Shown here piece after piece: positions 1 to 11,062 of a DNA stretch of 64,000 bases. The notes below the pieces were generated by a model that was not told the DNA's origin, made no database searches, and saw only the letters and a program-made list of their open reading frames with translations. The translations under genes and the position numbers were made by a program. Each line of letters begins with the position of its first letter. The stretch's first letter is position 1. The stretch is from contig BCJJ01000026.1 of the NCBI GenBank assembly GCA_039545355.1, positions 1 through 64,000 on the forward strand, written 5' to 3'. The stretch is from Trichosporon coremiiforme (taxonomy: Eukaryota; Basidiomycota; Tremellomycetes; Trichosporonales; Trichosporonaceae).

Positions 1-180
1 GAGCTGCTCGTACTCGTCAGAGACGAGGTGGCAACAGAAGGGGAAGTCATCGACGGAAGCCTTCTTGCGACCAAGGTCGTAGATACGGATCTTGGGGTCG
101 GGGACACCGCGGTTGTAGCGGGACTTGGGGAACGGCTTGTTCTTGCAGTAACGGTAGCAACGAGCGGGACGGCGACCCAT
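1..180 (-). CDS. RPL10: 60S ribosomal protein uL16 (L10), N-terminal part
   Basis: The reverse strand from the ATG at 180-178 reads [20 protein letters not shown] and continues 60 codons, open to the window edge, so only the N-terminus is present. The basic [13 protein letters not shown] start and the following GVPDPKIRI and DLGRKKA segments are diagnostic of eukaryotic uL16 (L10, QM protein). uL16 is a 60S core protein next to the peptidyl-transferase centre and is loaded late in 60S maturation. Codon use is strongly C-ending, as expected for a highly expressed ribosomal gene. The start is fixed because the family begins MGRRP directly at this ATG. A likely 5' UTR intron lies just upstream. 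Confidence 0.95.
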   Translation of the reverse strand, partial: MGRRPARCYRYCKNKPFPKSRYNRGVPDPKIRIYDLGRKKASVDDFPFCCHLVSDEYEQL

Positions 181-1025
181 CTTGACTGATATGTTAGTAT
201 GAGGGCCGAGGAGGTGGGTTGAACAATCACACAACCCGACAACGCTTATAAATGTCGGTCGGTCGAATGGCCAGAAATTTCCGAGCAGTCGAATGTGAAC
301 ACCGCACGTCCTCTTTCGGTTCCGATCTTCTCTGCGCTCGACTCGCTCTCTCTGCAGACACCGCACGACAAATGGTGACAGCAAGACGAAGCAGTGGGGG
401 GTAGGACCCCGCACCACCAGCCTGCTTACCAATCTGCCCACAAATCCAGCTTTCCATCCTTCAAACTTCTTTCCGTGACTTCTGATCGTTCCGGCGTCGA
501 GCTCGAAGTGGCCAGTCGTAGCGTCGGCGTCGTCGGAAGCGTTGTCGGTCGTCGTGACTGTCGTGCTGTCGCTCACCTTTTTTACACGCGTTGACGGTTG
601 GGAGAAAGAGTAAGATGCTGCTATGACTAACGACTTGGGTGCAGCCACCGTCCCGCCGCTCAGCGAATTGCTCCCGCCCTGGTGCTTGGTCAGAAGTTTG
701 ATGCGAGGTTCTGTCGCGGCGAACTCGGCGTTATGGCCAGTGGCACATTGCCAATGCCGGATCCGAGTGGCAAACTCAGAAAGTGGTTTCAGGTTACGTA
801 AACAAAATTTCGGACATCTCCGCAGTGTGGAGTAGTGGTGAGCAAGTAACAGTGCGGCCGTCGCTGTTCAACCTGCTGCAGCAAAGATACGTCTATATGT
901 ATTCATTTCACATATGCAGGGATGTCTCTGCCTACACTTTAATATTACACAGATCGAATGATGATTTGGGATCTACTTTGATTCTTGATTTAGCTATGCG
1001 ATGTGCGACTTGAATGCTGGGCTCG
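181..1025. other. Intergenic region between RPL10 and PSD2-type gene
   Basis: This holds the RPL10 upstream region and the 3' side of the decarboxylase gene. On the minus strand a canonical donor (gtaagc, starting at 429) and a TACTAAC-type branch with acceptor ending at 186 bracket a possible 244-nt 5' UTR intron of RPL10, leaving only TCAAG between acceptor and ATG. No other gene is seen. Confidence 0.4.
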
Positions 1026-4000
1026 CTACGCCCTGGCCATTTCCTGAGTGCGGCCAATGCCCATGCCGACGCGGACGAGCGTCTCGAGTGCGGCAGCAGC
1101 ATTATCCTGAAGATCCTGGTCCCAGACGACACGTCCCGGCTCGAACACGCAGACAATGGTACTTCCGCCAAACTTGAAGTAGCCGAGCTCGTCGCCGCGC
1201 TTCACCTCCTGTCCCTCCACGACCGAGTCGACGATGGAACCGACCATCATGGCGCCGACCCACACGGTCATCACCGTGCCAAACTGGGGGCTCTCAATGG
1301 GGACGATTTGGCGGACATTGTCACCGTAGACGTCGAGCTGCGTGCGGATCGCCTGCGGGTTGACGGTGTAGTACTCGCCATCGATTTTCGTAATCTTGCC
1401 AATCTTGCCATCGACGGGGGAATGGAAGCGGTGATAGTCTTGGGGAGCGAGACGGAAAATGCAGAGCGAGCCGCCGACATAGTTCTGCCACTGATCGTGG
1501 TAGGCAGACCCAAGCATTTTCGCAACCGTGAAGTCTCGGCCCTTGATCCAAATCTGCTGTGCCTCGGAGACCGTATTGAACGCCATCATGCGACAGTCGG
1601 CCATGGACACGAGGCGGTCAGGGTTGCCGGGGTCCTCAACTGGTCGCGCGTCCTCCTTGAGCTTGCGATAGAAAAACTCGTTGAACGTCTTGAACGAGTC
1701 CAGCGGATCGCGAATCTCGTTCGTGTCGAGGCGGTGGAAGGCAATGAAGCCTGGAATGTCCGCAGCAGACAGAGGAGAATCGTACTTGATACCTTGCTTG
1801 ATCGACAATGACTTGAGCAACCTGCGAGCGCGAGCGCCTGCAATACCTGTACGAGGTCCCTTGTACAGGACACGGATACCGGTTCGGACGTAGACTGCCA
1901 TCTTCTCCTCTTGAAGCTGGCCAGTCATGCGGTCCTGAACAAGAATGTTGGCCGAGTTCGCGCCGAGAGAGTATGAGCCAGCGGTGACCTTGTTCAGAAG
2001 CTTGGTCAGCTTCTTGCGTTGGGCCTGCGACGAAGTGACATAGGTGGACGTCATGATGCGGTCGATGCGCGACCAGTCGCTCGAAGCGCACACGGCTAAG
2101 TGGGTGATCATGTCTTGCTCGCTGCGCTTGCTCAGACGCGGGCGGTGGCAGAGCGGGCATTCCTTGATGTTGATGATTCGCTCGACGTAATCGTTGGAGG
2201 GGTCGGAATTCTCGTCGGCGTCGGAAGCCATGGGAGAGCCGGACTCGGTAAGAGCCTGAGGACTGGCGCTGTCATCCGTGTTCTCGACATTGAGGTAGGG
2301 GATATTCGTGTTGGAGGCGGTGGAAATGTGTCGGCTGTGCGAGTTGTGAATGGAGGGTGGTGCGGTGCTCTGAGAATTGGAAGGGGTAGCGCTACGAGAG
2401 GCACTTTGAGGCATTGATTTCAGCCTGGCGTCGAGGTCGTGGGCATCGACAGAGGCATTCGGCTTGGCAATGGTACGCTTGGCCGAGCTCGACTTTGTGA
2501 CCTCATCCTCGAGGCTCTGCACGACCTCGTCGAACGTGAGCTCATCCTTCTCTGGCGACTTGCCAAAGCGGGTAAAGTAGCTCTCCAAGGTCTGAGGAGT
2601 GAGAGTCGATCCGAGCGAGTCGAGCATGGAAGTCATCTCGACCCAAGACATGCTGCCCGTATCGTCCGCGTCGTACTGCATGGCATACTGGCGCCAGAAG
2701 CGCTGGCGCAAAGCTCCGTATGGCTCGTACTTGGCGCGGACAGTCAGGGCCGGCTTGTGCTTGAGCTCCCACGCCACCGACTTGTTAGTCACGATGGGCA
2801 GGGTGAACTCTCGGGATTCGTGCTTGCCGTCTACACCCTCCCCGTACAGACCGGTAACCGAGTCCGGGCTCGGAGCATCGGCAATGAGCTCGGCGAGCGG
2901 CAGCGTCGACGATCCGATATAGTCGTTGCCGGAAATCTTGTCCCAATCCAGTAAGGTCATCTGAATCGTGAAGTTCTCCTCATGCTCGTGGACGTGGAAC
3001 AGCAGCTTCTCGTCCCAGTTTGGGTTGAGAGAGTGGCGGACGACACGAGTTCGGAAGACCTTCTTTCCGAAAGAAATAACGACGAAGGGATCCATGTCCC
3101 ATCCGACGCGAAGAGCACTCTTCAGACGGGGCAAGTCGGAAGCACCCTGTACCTCCATGACGACAATACCAAGGATATTGTGGTCGTGGCCGAGATTGTA
3201 GTCCTTTGACTTGCCCTTCTTGCGTCCGAGGCGGGAGCGGCGGAAGATCTTGCGGGATTTTCCACTCGGAGGGGCAGCCTCGGCGACAGACTGAAGCGAA
3301 GTCGCGCTCGATCTGCGGCTGCCAAGATCGTCGACTTCGGGCGTCAGGGGTGGCAGGGACAGGGGTTCGCTCTGGGGGACACCTTCCGCTTCAGGCGAGT
3401 CAGTGGTGAGCGTGCCGCGCAGCCAGCCATCGTCATCGCCCTCGAGAGCGTCCTCCATGGCGCCGTCCTCGTCAGAGCTGGAGAGGCCGTCGTCTGGCAG
3501 GTCGTAGCTGTACTGGCGAGAGTACGATTCCGACACGCCCGTGCTAGGGGCCATGACAGTAGTGGTGATGATCCTCATGCCGGTGGAGGTGTCAAGGAAG
3601 TCGTCCCCATCCGTCTGGGTGCGAGCGAGCTGAACGGTGCCAATGCCCTCGTGCGCAGGCACACCAAGGACGCCGAACTGGCCCCCGACGAGCGTTCGCG
3701 AAAGGATTGTATCGTAAACACCTTGGGCCTTGCGCAGGGCCTCCTGTGTGTCCTCGGCTGGACCGGGCACGAAACCGATCTGGAGCTGCACGCTGCCGGA
3801 GACCCGGTTCTTGCGACGCGATGAGAAGAGCTCGAAGGACTGGACCTGGAACATGTCAGTGGCTCCGCCAACGTTAACCGAACTCACGGGCAGCTGCTCG
3901 TGCCAAAGTCGGGGCTGTGCTGAAGGGAACCAGTGATCGACGGGTACGCACAGCTCTCCCATATACTCCTTTCGCACCAGATCCTAAGCCAGTCAGCAAG

Positions 4001-4717
4001 CTTCCGCAACGGACACGACGTACCTTGTCCCATACGACGCCCTCGAGACCACGCCCTCCGATGACTGCTGCGAGGGACAGGTAGATGGGGAAGTCAAAGG
4101 TGCTCTGCGCTGCCGGGAACACAGGGTTAAGGGAACGCTTCACAACCGGCGTCGTGTGGCGCGAGCCCGGAGGAACGAGGAGGGTGACGAAGCTGCAGAG
4201 TGTCAGATCGATCGTAGATTGCGGCGGCATGTACTCACGGATCGCTCGAGCCATTGCGATCCTTGGCCACGAGGCCGTCGGCGCTGACTACGCGGACACG
4301 GAGCCAGGCAGCCGGCTCCTCTCCGTCGAGAGGCTTGCGAGGTCCCTTCGCCGCGTGCGCGATCAGGACAGGGTCCACGAGCATGTTATCCTTCTTGCGG
4401 CCTAGCCAATTCTTCTCGTTAATGGAGAACTGAGTATCGAGGCCGCCAGCACCGTTGCTAGAGGTTGAGGCGGAGGTGACACTGCGGTTCACCTTGGTGC
4501 TGCCATCGCTGACGTTCAGGCCAGCCAGGTCATCTTCCAGGCCGACGGCCGACTGCCCGCTGTTCGGGGTGGCCAGACCTGATCGCACCGAGTGGTATGC
4601 ATTGGCAGCGAGCTTGAGTGGCTTAAGTGGCTTCTTCGCAAGCTTTCGTAGCCGGGGATTTGACTTCTGGCCGTACGGTGTGGCCTCGAGGGGAGCCGTG
4701 GAAGGGGGTTGAGCCAT
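1026..4717 (-). CDS. PSD2: Phosphatidylserine decarboxylase, C2-domain (PSD2) type
   Basis: Exons 4717-4239, 4192-4024 and 3983-1026 give a protein of about 1201 aa; introns are 46 and 40 nt. The enzyme makes phosphatidylethanolamine from phosphatidylserine on endosomal/Golgi-type membranes in the PSD2 branch, not in mitochondria. A first C2 domain (about residues 95-190) is interrupted by both introns, a second C2 lies at about 485-590 (DPFVVISFGKK, LNPNWDEKL), and an EF-hand-like loop (DADDTGSMSWVE) follows. The C-terminal catalytic domain carries HRFHSPVDGKIG and the self-cleavage site GGST at about residue 1157, where the Ser becomes the pyruvoyl group; GGST rather than LGST is the Psd2 form. 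The start is the ATG at 4717, since the frame upstream of it opens only with GTG. Confidence 0.95.
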
Positions 4718-6167
4718 GGTGGAGTCCACAGCGGGGAAGGAGGGAGGCGGTGTTGTTGTTGACGTGAAGCTGCTTTCGGGTGCGTGGATGGTCGATGAGA
4801 GTACAGATGATGAGGTGTGAGAAGTGAGAGACGATGCCGAAGTTGTATGAAGTGGGGTGTGAGGTGACGGGTTGGGACAATCAAGATCGAAGGGATCTTG
4901 TCGATGCTACAGCGGACCGGCGGCACCGCAGTGGTCAGGAGGCAAGCAACGAGCTGCGTCACGGGTAGTTGGAGGAGCGAGCCCGTGATGCACGCGCAGT
5001 CTGCTCAGCATGCTCAGGCTGCTTCATACAGGCTCACCCCAAGGCTCAGGTACCGTGTACTCTCAGGGAGCGAGGCATGGCCAGGGACGCCGGGCGCAGG
5101 CAGGCAGCTATTATTATAGTCGGCTCCGAGTGCACGAGTGCGCCGGGCCAGCATGGCTTAGCCGGTCTCGCCCTGCCCCGGTCCAATCCATGGGCCGGGG
5201 GCCGGCCGCGCCGCCTCGCCCCTGATGATTCAGAACACCTAGCGCGCGCAAGGAAGCACTGTTTAGTGCTTCATGCATACCTCGACTCGTTCCAGACTTG
5301 CGGTCGAAGATCTGCATATCTGCGCTTCAAGATGCTGAACCCGCGACGCGTAAGGGCGTCGCACCGCCGTCGTGCTTCTCACTCCGCTCCGCACCGCCCA
5401 TCACTTCATCACACGGTGGCCCCGATGCCCCCCGACTGCAGCAAGCAGAGCAGGAAAACAGGTCACAGGACTCAAGGCACACGTGGTGGAACGTAAGGAA
5501 GCCTAATCGTCCCCGTTCCACTCGGCTCAGTCCTCCTTCACTCCTCCTCATCGCCGCCCGTATATGCCCCACCAGTCATGCATAACGGCCCGGCTCCTCC
5601 GCTGAGGAGGTAGCTACCTGCGCGTTTGCGGGCATCTAAATCCCTGCCCGTCCTCCGTGGCCACCCCATTGTGATATCTTGCACAGGGTGGCGGTACGTG
5701 ATCTTCCTCGGAAACTCTAATTCCTCTTATCGGGACCGCCGTCGTTCCTGTCTTCCTTCAAATATCACAGACCGAGCAAGGACACGCGCGAGGCACCTCG
5801 TAACGCGGCAAAAAGTCAGGCGCCATGGCAAGAATCGAACAGCCGAGAACGCGTTCATCTCAAAGACCGGCGGCTGACGCCTGGACACCTTAACGGTGGC
5901 CCGTACGCTCGATCACGTCGGAATGCGGCGCCGACCTCGGCCTCGGGAGTGGCCGTGTCCATCATGGCTACACAATAGCATAACTTCTCCTTCTATACAA
6001 TGGATAGCTGAGACAGGGACAGGCAAGCTTGACGATTCGTAATGTGTTTCTGTTTTGCGTTACGGGCGTTTCGTACACATCGAGCAGAGAGCAGAAATAG
6101 ATGATGGTACAGTATGCGTCGAAGAGACGCAGCCTTCGTGTGTGGGACACCAGGCCTGGAGGTAACG
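4718..6167. other. Gene-poor intergenic region
   Basis: About 1.45 kb upstream of the PSD2-type gene. Open frames here lack good starts, splice structure and recognisable motifs. At 5819-5881 the minus strand has a GTTCGATTC T-loop-like string, a complementary 7-base acceptor-like pair and a TTTTT run, but the spacing does not fold as a tRNA. I see no gene. Confidence 0.5.
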
Positions 6168-7019
6168 CTAGTTGACCAACTGGTCGGCTCCGGGAACGAG
6201 CACGATCATGTCGACAGTGACCATGTTGAGGTCATCTGAGGTCAGTTGCGTTGTGCGAGAGCAACATACAGGCGACGTAGTCTTGAAGCCATTCCTTGTC
6301 AGGGTCATCGTTGCCGACGTACCGCCTGAGGTTAGTGATGCACAATCACCCGGGCGCCGCACCAGGCCACTGCAGAGTCAGCTGGAAACCAGGTGCTGTG
6401 GCCTACTCTGTTCAATCATGGTACCATTGGGCTGATGGTCAGCTCGCCACTCGAGTTGTAAACATTACCAGATGGAAGTCATAGAACTTCGGCGGAAGTC
6501 AGCGTTGTTCTATGGATAAGGGAAGGTGGCCATACCCTAAAATCACTGTTCGTCAGTTTAACCCTGCGGAGTGACTCACTCGATGGGTCCATAGCGAGAG
6601 GGAGTGAACATATGAAGCGTATCGGCGCGGCGGCCGGGTTCGGGGAAGTACCACACTACACGGTGAGTCCGCCTGTTCCGGAACGCCACACTCACTGCCT
6701 TCCAGCCAGATACACTCGGAGTGCATGCAGGAGTGAAGGAGGTATTGCCTGTTGATGTTAGCCTGGCCACACGGAACGCCACCTGCCGGACACTGGTTAA
6801 GTGGCGCAAAAGGCTGCCGTTTACGGCGCCGTCAGGTCCGCAGACCGCTCCTCCGACTCCCGTGGCGCGCTGGCAGGACCCACACGGCCGGGCAGTGTAC
6901 ACCAAATAGCCATCCCTCGACCGTAAACGTTCGCAGCCTCCAGTTCCACACAACACACCATTGCCCACTCACTGGTAGTAAAGGTCCCAGCGCTCGGGGA
7001 AGCGGGCCATTTCGGACAT
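6168..7019 (-). CDS. Unrecognised small protein, ten exons with microexons
   Basis: A hand-built model gives exons 7019-6973, 6937-6901, 6813-6783, 6748-6580, 6545-6536, 6486-6469, 6431-6407, 6369-6363, 6325-6270 and 6235-6168, which close in frame to 155 aa. Most acceptors follow a CTGAC/CTAAC branch by 4-11 nt, the same pattern as in the certain genes of this window. Exons 5 and 8 are only 10 and 7 nt. The protein begins MSEMARFPERWDLYYQ and ends VPGADQLVN; I see no membrane segment or signal peptide and recognise no family. The centre has a compact aromatic stretch (RFYDFHLPNGT). Exons 2-3 are the weakest part, because the exon 2 donor (gtacac) and the first acceptor are atypical. Existence of a gene is likely; exact junctions are inference. 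Confidence 0.5.
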
Positions 7020-7229
7020 GTCTTGCGCCCGAGATATACGAGGAAGAGAGGAAGGTTCACTTCGACAGTAAGCGCTAGAGCAAACTTTACAGGATAGGGA
7101 GAGAGGAAAGTGGGTGTGCAGACTGAGTCGTTGCTGGGGGACGTCCGGTGTGATGCAGGCGTGCGAATGCTTTCAGCGATGCTGTCGACGGGGCTTCGAG
7201 GGACTGTCGAAGGGCGGGGCGATGTCGAA

Positions 7230-7257
7230 GCGCCCGTTATATCGCGCCCGTTATATC
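7230..7257. repeat. 14-bp perfect tandem duplication
   Basis: GCGCCCGTTATATC occurs twice back to back (7230-7243 and 7244-7257) about 210 bp upstream of the ATG of the ten-exon gene. It could be a duplicated promoter element or slippage; its position is the only hint. Confidence 0.9.
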
Positions 7258-7512
7258 AAACCTCGTTCGCCAGTCGACGTCACTGTGCACCACCCTGGGC
7301 GTTCGGAGCTGTTTGCTCTGGTACGATAATACGGGCAAGGGTAGTCGGTGATAGCGGCGACGCCGTGAGTGATTCCTTGAGGCGCAGTGTAGGGCGTGGG
7401 CGTTGACCGCCATGGAGGCGGATTCACGGAAGACAACGCGCGAAGTTCGAGGAGCGCAGCGAGGTGGGCAGGCGCAAGACGTGCTGGAGCGAGAGAAAGA
7501 GACCGCAGACAG

Positions 7513-7910
7513 TCACAGGAGCAGGAATTTGGTGTTAGAGGACAGATTCTTTTCCCGGGTACATAAGGAGTTGCATCTGTCTTGACGGGACATGATGGTC
7601 GCCTTGATGGTGGGCAGACGGCACGCATTGATTGTGTGCGCCATACATCGCTCGCACTCGTACACAAGCCGCGCAACACCTCTGTCTTGCCTTGCTCGTG
7701 ACGGAGGTTTGCTTGGCCGAAAGACATCAAAGAGTGCCGGGTGTGGGCTGCCGTAGAGGTAGAAACAGGTAGTTTTTCAGATGGAATAAGAACTTACCGA
7801 GGGGACCCGTAGGACCCCATCATGTCAACGAGCTCCATGGCGTCGGACGGCGCGGCGAGCTGCGGGCCGAGACGCCACCAGGAGGGAACTGGGCTGCTGC
7901 CTCCGTTCAT
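7513..7910 (-). CDS. Unrecognised Cys-containing small protein
   Basis: Exon 1 is 7910-7798 and ends at a perfect gtaagt donor; exon 2 is 7747-7513, with a 50-nt intron between them. The frame is kept across the junction, giving 115 aa. The N-terminus is MNGGSSPVPSWWRLGPQL, followed by a proline-rich part and a block with four cysteines (YECERCMAHTINAC and DRCNSLC). Cys spacing does not match a zinc finger or the small TIM twin CX3C motif exactly, so I give no function. There may be a further intron near the 3' end that would change the C-terminus. Support is the good start, the consensus donor and frame continuity; no homology was recognised. Confidence 0.35.
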
Positions 7911-9614
7911 CACTATCGGTCCTCCTTTCCCGAAGCACCCAGGCTGGCGGCGGGAAAACAGCAGCCTTTGGCCGCGCCTGTCCGTCCGCGGAGGTGCGCA
8001 AGCGCGAGTTTCGGGTCGAGTGTTGCACTGATGGGGGCGGCTTTCTCGCAGACGAGTGCAACGACGTGTGAGGGTGTCGCTGGAGATGGCTGGCGCTCGG
8101 GTACGAGTCGCAGGCCTGGACTGTCAGTCTGCGCGGGGGTGTTGGTGTACGAGGGCGGTCGTGATGTGCCGTCGGGAGGGCGAGGGCGCGCTGGACGAGG
8201 GCGACACTGGTGGCGAAAGGAAGGGCATGAGCGAGGCGTCATCACCATCGACCAACTAAGATATGGCGTCGCTGTTTTGACGTCGAGACACAGAAAGTGG
8301 TGTCTAGAGTCACTGAGAGGAAGGAAAAGCGACAAACGCATGCCTCCCCACTTTGCGCAAGCCAACCCACCATCAGCACAACGCAGCACAGAGTGCGGTC
8401 CTAGGGGGGGCTGCTACGGGGGGCACGCGGCCCAGCGGAAAGGAGGAGCAATCACCTGGACCCAGACCAGCGAGGAATGCGGAAACTGCGCTGTGCGGGT
8501 GCAGGAGGCGCACCGAGGAGCAGGGTGCGATTCGGGCGTAAGAAGATACACCACCTTCGACGGATCACACATCACACAAGGGGGCCAGAAAGCTGAGGTC
8601 TAAATAAGTGTAGCTGCGACTGCGCAAAGTGCTACTGTCAGTCTGCCAAATCCGATCAGTCGGCATTGTAATCGAGGGCCGGGGAAGGAGCAACTTGGGC
8701 CCCGAATAGAGTCCAGAACACCGACCAGATGAGCAGGGAGCCAGCCGTGTAACCTGAAGTTGGGCGATCGGGGTTGCAAAGTCCGCAAATGCACCGACAG
8801 CTGATAGCCCACTTTGTCGACGCTCAATTTGGCGCAGCGAGCAAGGGGTTTGTGATCAGCCTTGAGCCGTCAAAGGGCGATCGATCCTCGCGTTCCATCA
8901 GTGAGCATCAATTCCACATGGGCGTGCAGGACCCCTGGGGCCCTCGCCAGGGTCTGTCAGACTTGGAGACAGCTGGGTCTGACTCATTAACCCCGTCCGT
9001 TCCTGTCCTGCGAGCAAGTGGGCGGAGATGATCACACGCCGCGTGTTGTGACCGTTGCGACAGTTTAGCAGAGGTGGGCACTGCCTGTCACCTGCCATTG
9101 CTTATCTCGGGATGAGACGACGGTAGAAGCTGCCACTCACACACCACGGCGTCGCATTCGGATGTCTTCGAATGTAAGCGTCTTTCGAGACTCAGGCTGT
9201 CGGTACCATCCGCTTGGTTTTGTTGACTGCCCGGTTCTGGTGGTCTGGGGCTTTTATTGTTTTCAGATTAGCAGGATGTTGGGCCGTGGTCCGAACGGTG
9301 TAGAGGTCACTCCGAGGTTAGTCGATGACTAGGGTGGGCGCGACGGGTAAGTTCATGTCCACGCGAGGTGAAGAGAGGCTGTCAGACTGTGCGCTCAGTA
9401 GGAATGAATGATTGGAGGTGAAGTGTGAAGACGCTGGGTTTCGCACCCTGGGTGGGTGCCGAGTTGTGCTGGTTGGTCGCGAGGGCAGGCTGGGAATGAC
9501 GTACATGGCTGGGCGATGCGTACCTTGCGGGATGTTGTAAGCCGAGTCTTCCTTCTGATCACTTCCCACCTTTTCGCGGTACTTTCCTCTCCTTTCCGCC
9601 AACGCACAGTTACC
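7911..9614. other. Gene-poor intergenic region upstream of the PI-PLC-like gene
   Basis: About 1.7 kb with several overlapping open frames on both strands, the longest near 210 codons. They show arginine- and glycine-rich, low-information translations typical of GC-rich non-coding DNA, without splice motifs or recognisable domains. The 3' part should hold the promoter of the gene starting at 9615. No gene called. Confidence 0.5.
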
Positions 9615-10923
9615 ATGTCTCTCCGCATCAAGACACCTTCCAATATCAAGATCACCTCGGCTGCGGTCGAGGAGGAGCTCGTCTCGGCCGGCAGCACCAA
9701 CAACAATGTCACCACCTACGACCTGTCCGCCCTCGGTCCTCGCGGCGGTGACCCCCAGCTCACCGTCAAGTACGAGGCCAACGGCCAGACCGGAGTCGTC
9801 AACGTTCCCCTCGCGCCCATGCCCGGAGACCGAAACCGCGGCTGGCAGCAGCTTCCGGGTATCTCGGGCGTCCTTATCTACCAGATTTGCACGAACGACG
9901 AGAACTCGAACACCCTCGTCTTCCTGAACGAGGCCAGCCCGACCGACTACATGAAGGACCTCGATGACAACCTTGGTCTCAACGAGATTGCTATCGCGGG
10001 AACCCACGAGAGCTGTGCTCTCCACGGAAGTGAGTTGCAGAAGATCCGGTAGCGAAACTGACGTCCAGTGTGGATGTCCCAGTGCCAGACGTGCGGACCC
10101 CAGGAGCAGCTCAAGGCTGGTGTGCGCTGGTTCGACCTCAGGTTGAAGCACCGGGACGGCGAGCTCCAGAGTACGTGTTAAGCATATCGGCTGGGAGTCA
10201 TCTAACGTTCCAGCGTACCACGGCATGCGCCCCGAGTACGGCATGCTGAAGGAGTGGACCGACGCTTTCTACGCTTTCCTCAAGGACCACCCCACGGAGA
10301 CCCTAGTTTTCTCATTGAAGCAGGAGCAGGAGAACGACCCCGAGTTTGCGAACGCGATCTACAACTGCCTGATGCAGTACGACAACGGAGAGCGCTGGTG
10401 CTGGTCCGAGGGCGTGCCGCGTCTGGGCGATGTGCGTGGTAAGGGTGTCCTCTTCACCCGTTACGGCTCGCAGTACCCGAAGGGCCAGGGTATCCACCCG
10501 ACGAGCTGGCCGAACGACAACCCGGACGGCTTCACGGCTGACCTCCTGAACGGTGCGGGCAAGATCAAGATCCACGACTGGTACGGACTCGACTCGCCGT
10601 CGCAGATCGGCGAGAAGGCCAACAAGATCTTCACCCTCCTCGACACCACGACTGGCGCCGTGCCCAAGGACGAGCTCACCCTCGTCTACACCAACGGCTC
10701 TAAGTTCCCTGGTGCGCCGCCCCAGTGGATCGCCAAGGGTGTCGGAGCGCCCACCTTTGGCCTCGGCATTGGCGGCATGAACCCCAGGCTCGCCAACTAC
10801 ATCCTGAACAAGATCAAGGACGGGCAGAAGGTCAAGGCCGGCATCATGGTCGACTACTACCAGTACACGGGCTCTGGCGAGAACGGCCTCCCCGCTCTGA
10901 TCAACGCCTCCAACTTCGTGTAG
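9615..10923 (+). CDS. PI-PLC X-domain-type phosphodiesterase
   Basis: Exons 9615-10029, 10069-10170 and 10214-10923 encode 408 aa; introns are 39 and 43 nt. The catalytic region starts near residue 130 with AIAGTHESC, whose His matches the first catalytic His of PI-PLC X domains. It continues with GVRWFDLRL and the YHGM motif that carries the second His, then ETLVFSLKQE. No Y, C2, PH or EF-hand domain follows, so this is the short bacterial-like/PLCXD class that cleaves phosphatidylinositol or GPI head groups, not a classical PLC. About 110 N-terminal residues precede the X domain and have no signal peptide, suggesting a cytosolic protein. Exact substrate is not inferable. Confidence 0.88.
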
Positions 10924-11062
10924 AAGACAACTGTGAGAGGAGATGGCACGAGTACACGATGTGTAGCAGTTTTCAGCATGAATATAAGATACCGATGTCT
11001 CTGCCCCACGTTGGTCCTGCCTTGGTCTACTTTTGCATCATCTATTTAGTCCGACGTAGCAC

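Noticed and set aside
1014..1811. 265-codon plus-strand frame antisense to the PSD2 catalytic domain
   Set aside because: Frame arises from codon bias of the decarboxylase gene; no recognisable protein.
4969..5496. 175-codon plus-strand frame upstream of the PSD2-type gene
   Set aside because: Opens only with a non-ATG codon and has basic, repetitive composition without motifs.
5819..5881. tRNA-like segment on the minus strand with a GTTCGATTC string, complementary 7-base ends and a downstream TTTTT
   Set aside because: The distance from 5' end to T-loop is about ten bases too short, and the T-stem does not pair (only one of the first pairs forms), so it is at best a degenerate relic.
7968..8603. 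211-codon plus-strand frame in the gap between 7.9 and 9.6 kb
   Set aside because: Begins near no good context, is rich in Arg/Gly/Ser with no motifs, and overlaps equally long frames on the other strand.
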